NCBI RefSeq assembly: GCF_014646675.1 | Contig: NZ_BMNS01000001.1 | Coordinates: forward strand, 304,212-368,211 | Length of the DNA: 64,000 nt | Source of the DNA: Lutibacter litoralis | GTDB lineage: Bacteria; Bacteroidota; Bacteroidia; Flavobacteriales; Flavobacteriaceae | Direction of reading: 5' to 3' | In this document: positions 60,745-64,000 of the stretch, piece by piece | Layout of the letters: each line of letters begins with the position of its first letter | Numbering within the stretch: position 1 is the stretch's first letter | Translations under genes and position numbers: made by a program | Notes under the pieces: model-generated | What the model saw: only the letters and a program-made list of their open reading frames with translations | The model's database searches: none | Told to the model about the DNA's origin: nothing

Positions 60745-60751
60745 ATTTGGA
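60745..60751. repeat. attR core of the integrative element (ATTTGGA)
   Basis: Right copy of the 7-bp direct repeat. To its right the YbjQ reading frame resumes (GA|T TAT GAA). In the circular form the core would be flanked by GTACTC on the left and CTCAAAC on the right, with an in-frame TAG seven codons or fewer upstream of the Rhs frame. Confidence 0.8.
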
Positions 60752-60821
60752 TTATGAAACTGTTGGTAAAAACGGAGGAATGTTGATGGTCACCGCTTCT
60801 GGAACTGCAGTAAAAATTTAA
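60752..60821 (+). pseudogene. 3' remnant of ybjQ
   Basis: Encodes the last 22 residues of YbjQ plus the stop (YETVGKNGGMLMVTASGTAVKI in two parts: the GGMLMVTASGTAV end is the UPF0145 family signature). It has no start and is the displaced end of the gene at 48972. The frame is undamaged, which points to a recent insertion. Confidence 0.92.
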
Positions 60822-60843
60822 TATACAAAAAGCTATAAAACAT

Positions 60844-60875
60844 AAAACCTGTACAAATTGTACAGGTTTTTTTTA
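60844..60875 (+). terminator. Native terminator of the SPFH-ybjQ operon
   Basis: Stem AAAACCTGTAC / GTACAGGTTTT, AAATT loop and an eight-base T-run. It follows the ybjQ remnant and is now separated from its operon by the element. Confidence 0.88.
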
Positions 60876-60893
60876 TATTCTAAAATATATAAA

Positions 60894-61094
60894 CTACTTT
60901 TTGTCTTCTACTTTCTTTTTATCTTCTTCTCCATCTTCTTCTTGAGTAGCTTTTTTAAATTCCTTAATTCCACCACCTAAGCCTTTCATTAATTCTGGTA
61001 TTTTCTTTCCTCCAAACAATAATAACACTAAAACAACAATTACTGCAATTTGCCAAGGTCCAACCATTCCTAAAAATATATTTAATGCATTCAT
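60894..61094 (-). CDS. tatA: Sec-independent translocase subunit TatA
   Basis: A 66-residue TatA/E protein: one N-terminal membrane helix ([15 protein letters not shown]), the [23 protein letters not shown] hinge and amphipathic helix, and a charged Glu/Asp/Lys tail. It forms the Tat pore for folded proteins, for example the hydroxylase large subunit at 45099-47234. tatC is not in the window. A perfect -7 box precedes it. Confidence 0.95.
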   Translation of the reverse strand: MNALNIFLGMVGPWQIAVIVVLVLLLFGGKKIPELMKGLGGGIKEFKKATQEEDGEEDKKKVEDKK

Positions 61095-61113
61095 AATTTT
61101 AAATTTTGAGTTA

Positions 61114-61121
61114 CAAATATA
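61114..61121 (-). promoter_or_regulatory. -7 box of the tatA promoter
   Basis: TATATTTG on the minus strand, 20 bases before the tatA start, a perfect match to TAnnTTTG. Confidence 0.6.
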
Positions 61122-61159
61122 GTAATTAATTCAAAACCCAACTTTATTATAATTTAGTT

Positions 61160-61834
61160 TTAGTTTTTATCTTTAATTACACCGCCAATAACTTTTTTAG
61201 TTTTAAGTACTTCGGGAGTTCCTTTATAGTAAATATTACCACCAAAACGCACTTTAGCATCTAAAATTTCGCTGGTTTTAACTTCTACATTTGCTCCGGA
61301 AGCTGAAGTAACTATGGTTTGTTTACTTTGCAATTCAAATGCGTTGTAGATACCTCCTGTTGTTGCTTCAATATTCTGATTTTCTGTAACTCCAGTTAAT
61401 TCTATAATACCACCAGAAACTGATTTTACCGTTAAATGTTTTGTATCAACTGCTAAATAAATTTTAGCTCCTTCTTGTACTTTAACTACTATATGTTGCT
61501 GTTTTATCGTAGCATCAGAAAAAATTGTACCACCTTCATTAGCGTCTAAAACGTCAATATTTTTATTATAATACAATACAATTTTCACATCCTCAGCAGT
61601 AAAACTATCTGGAAAATGCAAACGAATTTTAAGTACACCATTTGCATTTTTTATGGAAACATCTTTAGATTGCGAACCTGTTATTTCAATTTTTGAAGTT
61701 TCACTTTGTTGCAATTCAACCGTTAAACCGTTATAGACTTTTACGGTATGAAAATCGCCTAATTTTGTTGTAATTTTTTCTTGTGCAAAACCAACTGTGG
61801 TAATTAACACAATTAATACTAATAATTTTTTCAT
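61160..61834 (-). CDS. Secreted GIN-domain (DUF2807) protein
   Basis: A 224-residue protein with a signal peptide (cleavage after VGFA) and then a repetitive beta-helix-like domain: FHTVKVYNGLTVELQQSE, the KIEITGSQSKD pattern, and later VKSVSGGIIELTG and IEATTGGIYNAF. This is the putative auto-transporter adhesin head GIN domain, common in Bacteroidota. It sits between tatA and rnr and has no clear partner; function unknown. Confidence 0.82.
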   Translation of the reverse strand: MKKLLVLIVLITTVGFAQEKITTKLGDFHTVKVYNGLTVELQQSETSKIEITGSQSKDVSIKNANGVLKIRLHFPDSFTAEDVKIVLYYNKNIDVLDANEGGTIFSDATIKQQHIVVKVQEGAKIYLAVDTKHLTVKSVSGGIIELTGVTENQNIEATTGGIYNAFELQSKQTIVTSASGANVEVKTSEILDAKVRFGGNIYYKGTPEVLKTKKVIGGVIKDKN

Positions 61835-61898
61835 GGTATGTTATTGTTTTTTTAATTATAACTTTTTATTAAAACAATAATTGTGCCTTTTAAGTTAA

Positions 61899-64000
61899 TT
61901 ATTTCTCAATCTTATCTAATAATGTAAAATCTAAATGTTTTCGTTCTAAATCGGTATGTTTTACTTTTATTAAAACGTGGTCTCCAAGTTGGTATAAATT
62001 TTTGGTTGATTGCCCAACTAAAGCATATTGTTTTTCATCGTATAAATAATAATCGTCTTTTATTTCACGAATTCGCACCATTCCCTCACATTTATTTTCA
62101 ATAATTTCAACATAAATTCCCCATTCGGTTACACCAGAAATTACACCTTCAAACTCTTGATCTTTATGATCTTCCATATATTTCACCTGCATATATTTTA
62201 TAGAATCTCGTTCCGCTTTTGAAGCTAGGTATTCTTGTTCAGATGAATGTTTACATTTCTCTTCATAAGGTTCTGCTTTTGGAGATTTTCCACCTTCTAA
62301 GTAATGTTGTAACAACCTATGTGTCATTACATCTGGATAACGACGAATTGGTGATGTAAAATGACTGTAATAATCAAATGCTAAACCATAATGTCCAATA
62401 TTATCTGTTGTATAAACAGCTTTACTCATAGAACGTACGGCTAGCGTTTCAATAAGATTTGCTTCACCTTTACCATGTACATCTTGCAATAATTGGTTTA
62501 ATGAAGAAGAAGTTGTTTTCTTATTTTTTAAGTCAATTTTATTTTTATAACCAAACTTACTTACAATAGTTTGAAGCGACATTAATTTATCTTCATTGGG
62601 TTCATCATGAATTCTATAAATAAACGTATTTTTACTTGGAACACCTTTTTTTGTTCCAATAAATTCAGCCACTTTTCGGTTTGCTAACAACATAAATTCT
62701 TCAATTAGTTTGTTAGCATCTTTAGATTCTTTAAAAAATACGCCTATAGGTTCTGCTTTTTCATTTAAATTAAATTTAACCTCTACTCTATCAAAAGTAA
62801 TTGCACCTTTCTGTAGACGCTTTTTACGCATTATTTTTGCAAGTTTGTCTAACTTTAAAATAGCAGTTACAATTTCTGGTGCTACTTTATAACTTTCACC
62901 TGAAATTGATATATCTGCTGAAACTTTATTCTCTTTTGTTTCAATAATTTCTTGCGCTTCTTCATAGCTAAAACGTTTATCAGAATAAGTTATAGTTCTA
63001 CCAAACCATTCTTTCAACACATGACCTTTTTCATTCATTTCAAAAACAGCAGAAAATGTTAATTTTTCTTCATTTGGACGTAAAGAACATACTCCATTTG
63101 ATAACACTTCTGGTAACATTGGTACTACTCTGTCTACTAAATAAACCGAGGTTGCTCTGTGGTATGCTTCCTTTTCTAAAATAGTATTTTCTTGCACATA
63201 ATGTGAAACATCTGCAATATGAATTCCTATTTCATAATTTCCATTTTCTAATTCTTCAAAAGACAAAGCATCATCAAAATCTTTTGCATCTTTTGGATCT
63301 ATGGTAAAGGTTAAATCTTTTCGCATATCTCTACGTTTTGCAATTTCTTCATCGGTAATTTCAAAAGAAATTTTACCTGCTTCAGCTTCTACATTTTCTG
63401 GAAATTTATAAGGTAAACCGTATTCTAATAATATAGAATGAATTTCTGTTTCGTGATCTCCTGGCATTCCTAAAATTTCTAAAACTTCTCCAAATGGATT
63501 TTTAGAATTTCCAGGCCAATCTGTCAATTTTGCTAATACTTTTACACCATCTTCAGCGCCTTTTAATTTGTTTTTTGGAATAAATAAATCAGCATACATT
63601 TTTGGATCATCAGCAACTAAAAAACCAAAGTTTTTGTTTAATTGTAGTACACCAACAAATTCGGTTTTTGCACGTTTTATAATCTCAACAACATCTCCTT
63701 CTTCTTTTTTATTATTTCTACGGTTGTATAAGTAAATTTTAACGGTATCTTTATCTAAAGCTCTGTTTAAATTACGCGCTGGTATGTAAATATCGTGCTC
63801 TAATTCATCGCAAATAAAATAAGCATTTCCATTTGTGGTCGCGTCTAATATTCCTGTGTAGTATTTATCTTTTGGAACAACTTTAAATTTTCCTCTCTCA
63901 ATTTCCTCAACTTTTTGTTGTCCCTTTAATTCTTCTAACTTTTGAATTATTTGATTACGTCCATTAGCATCAGTAATATCTAATTTTGCTGCAATTTGTT
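61899..64000 (-). CDS. rnr: Ribonuclease R (5' part beyond the window)
   Basis: A processive 3'-5' exoribonuclease for structured RNA. The frame stays open to the window edge, past an internal ATG at 63599, so the gene is partial. The last about 700 codons include the OB-fold cold-shock region (GVLQLNKNFGFLVADDPK), the RNB catalytic domain with FTIDPKDAKDFDDALSFE (the metal-binding Asp cluster), the RYPDVMTHRLL motif and a C-terminal S1 domain (FEGVISGVTEWGIYVEI). The N-terminus is missing only because the window ends. Confidence 0.95.
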   Translation of the reverse strand, partial: QIAAKLDITDANGRNQIIQKLEELKGQQKVEEIERGKFKVVPKDKYYTGILDATTNGNAYFICDELEHDIYIPARNLNRALDKDTVKIYLYNRRNNKKEEGDVVEIIKRAKTEFVGVLQLNKNFGFLVADDPKMYADLFIPKNKLKGAEDGVKVLAKLTDWPGNSKNPFGEVLEILGMPGDHETEIHSILLEYGLPYKFPENVEAEAGKISFEITDEEIAKRRDMRKDLTFTIDPKDAKDFDDALSFEELENGNYEIGIHIADVSHYVQENTILEKEAYHRATSVYLVDRVVPMLPEVLSNGVCSLRPNEEKLTFSAVFEMNEKGHVLKEWFGRTITYSDKRFSYEEAQEIIETKENKVSADISISGESYKVAPEIVTAILKLDKLAKIMRKKRLQKGAITFDRVEVKFNLNEKAEPIGVFFKESKDANKLIEEFMLLANRKVAEFIGTKKGVPSKNTFIYRIHDEPNEDKLMSLQTIVSKFGYKNKIDLKNKKTTSSSLNQLLQDVHGKGEANLIETLAVRSMSKAVYTTDNIGHYGLAFDYYSHFTSPIRRYPDVMTHRLLQHYLEGGKSPKAEPYEEKCKHSSEQEYLASKAERDSIKYMQVKYMEDHKDQEFEGVISGVTEWGIYVEIIENKCEGMVRIREIKDDYYLYDEKQYALVGQSTKNLYQLGDHVLIKVKHTDLERKHLDFTLLDKIEK

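Larger units (their letters stand above)
49213..60751. mobile_element. Integrative element of about 11.5 kb inserted in ybjQ
   Basis: Joining sequence left of the first ATTTGGA to sequence right of the second restores an uninterrupted 105-residue YbjQ gene, which fixes both ends to the base within the repeat. The two copies are 11,532 bp apart. The element holds two tyrosine recombinases, a serine recombinase, an HUH protein, an ATPase, a methyltransferase, an Rhs tail, small cargo and a toxin-antitoxin-chaperone operon. The 51-59 kb part is visibly less A/T-rich than the flanks. No conjugation genes are present, so it is at most mobilisable. Confidence 0.93.

Noticed and set aside
49213-60751. 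Conjugative transposon or prophage
   Set aside because: No mating-pair, capsid, terminase or portal genes are present; only recombinases, an HUH protein and cargo.
49213-60751. CRISPR array or insertion sequence within the element
   Set aside because: No regularly spaced repeats and no DDE transposase were found in any frame.

Overview
The window is low-GC chromosomal DNA of a Bacteroidota bacterium, almost certainly of family Flavobacteriaceae. The support is Bacteroidota-type promoters (-7 box TAnnTTTG) before many genes, outer-membrane proteins with thrombospondin type 3 and OmpA domains, a DUF4175 protein beside ybeY and mnmG, and gene content typical of marine or sediment flavobacteria. 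The genus cannot be set from the sequence alone. Two perfect GTTCCACGTGGAAC palindromes flanking mnmG look like parS sites and suggest an origin-proximal location.

Layout of the core chromosome. 0-2.7 kb: tRNA-Leu, prs, rplY, pth. 2.7-9.5 kb: a tight minus-strand run (addB-like nuclease, hydrolase, GNAT, MATE exporter, enoyl-CoA hydratase, small membrane protein, queD). 9.6-18.9 kb: two OmpA-family proteins, kbl, an addA-like helicase-nuclease, a barrel protein related to the OmpA pair, and two TerB-like paralogues. 18.9-23.2 kb: mfd and a DMT transporter. 23.2-27.4 kb: the nitrite-ammonification operon nrfH-nrfA-resB-ccsA. 27.6-32.8 kb: aldo/keto reductase, pgk, holB, DoxX, a tudor-like protein, OmpH lipoprotein. 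33-39.6 kb: methyltransferase, mnmG, ybeY, DUF4175. 39.7-42.5 kb: a four-gene two-component operon with a divergent 47-residue peptide. 42.7-47.7 kb: gltX, thioesterase, and a Tat-exported molybdenum hydroxylase pair. 48.0-49.2 kb: an SPFH protein and ybjQ. 60.9-64 kb: tatA, a GIN-domain protein and the C-terminal part of RNase R.

The exceptional part is 49,213-60,751. An integrative element of about 11.5 kb has split ybjQ. The first 83 codons lie at its left edge and the last 22 codons at its right edge, and both junctions carry the 7-bp direct repeat ATTTGGA. Joining them restores a 105-residue YbjQ. The element holds, in order: a promoterless Rhs C-terminal tail (toxin tip) beginning exactly at the left junction, two small genes that may give immunity, small cargo genes, an HTH-HUH replication or mobilisation protein with a structured non-coding region, an orphan C5-cytosine methyltransferase, a candidate small RNA, a serine recombinase, an AAA-type ATPase, two overlapping tyrosine recombinases (one complete, one with degraded catalytic residues), and a three-gene toxin / HTH antitoxin / SecB-like chaperone operon.

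The core ATTTGGA followed by CTCAAACATAAAGGG is in frame with the conserved Rhs peptide [10 protein letters not shown]. Insertion of the circular element into that motif of an Rhs gene would therefore fuse the carried toxin tip in frame and displace the resident tip. In ybjQ the tip is out of frame and probably silent. My main hypothesis is that this is a recombinase-driven Rhs tip-exchange element, caught here in a secondary site and stabilised by a toxin-antitoxin-chaperone module.
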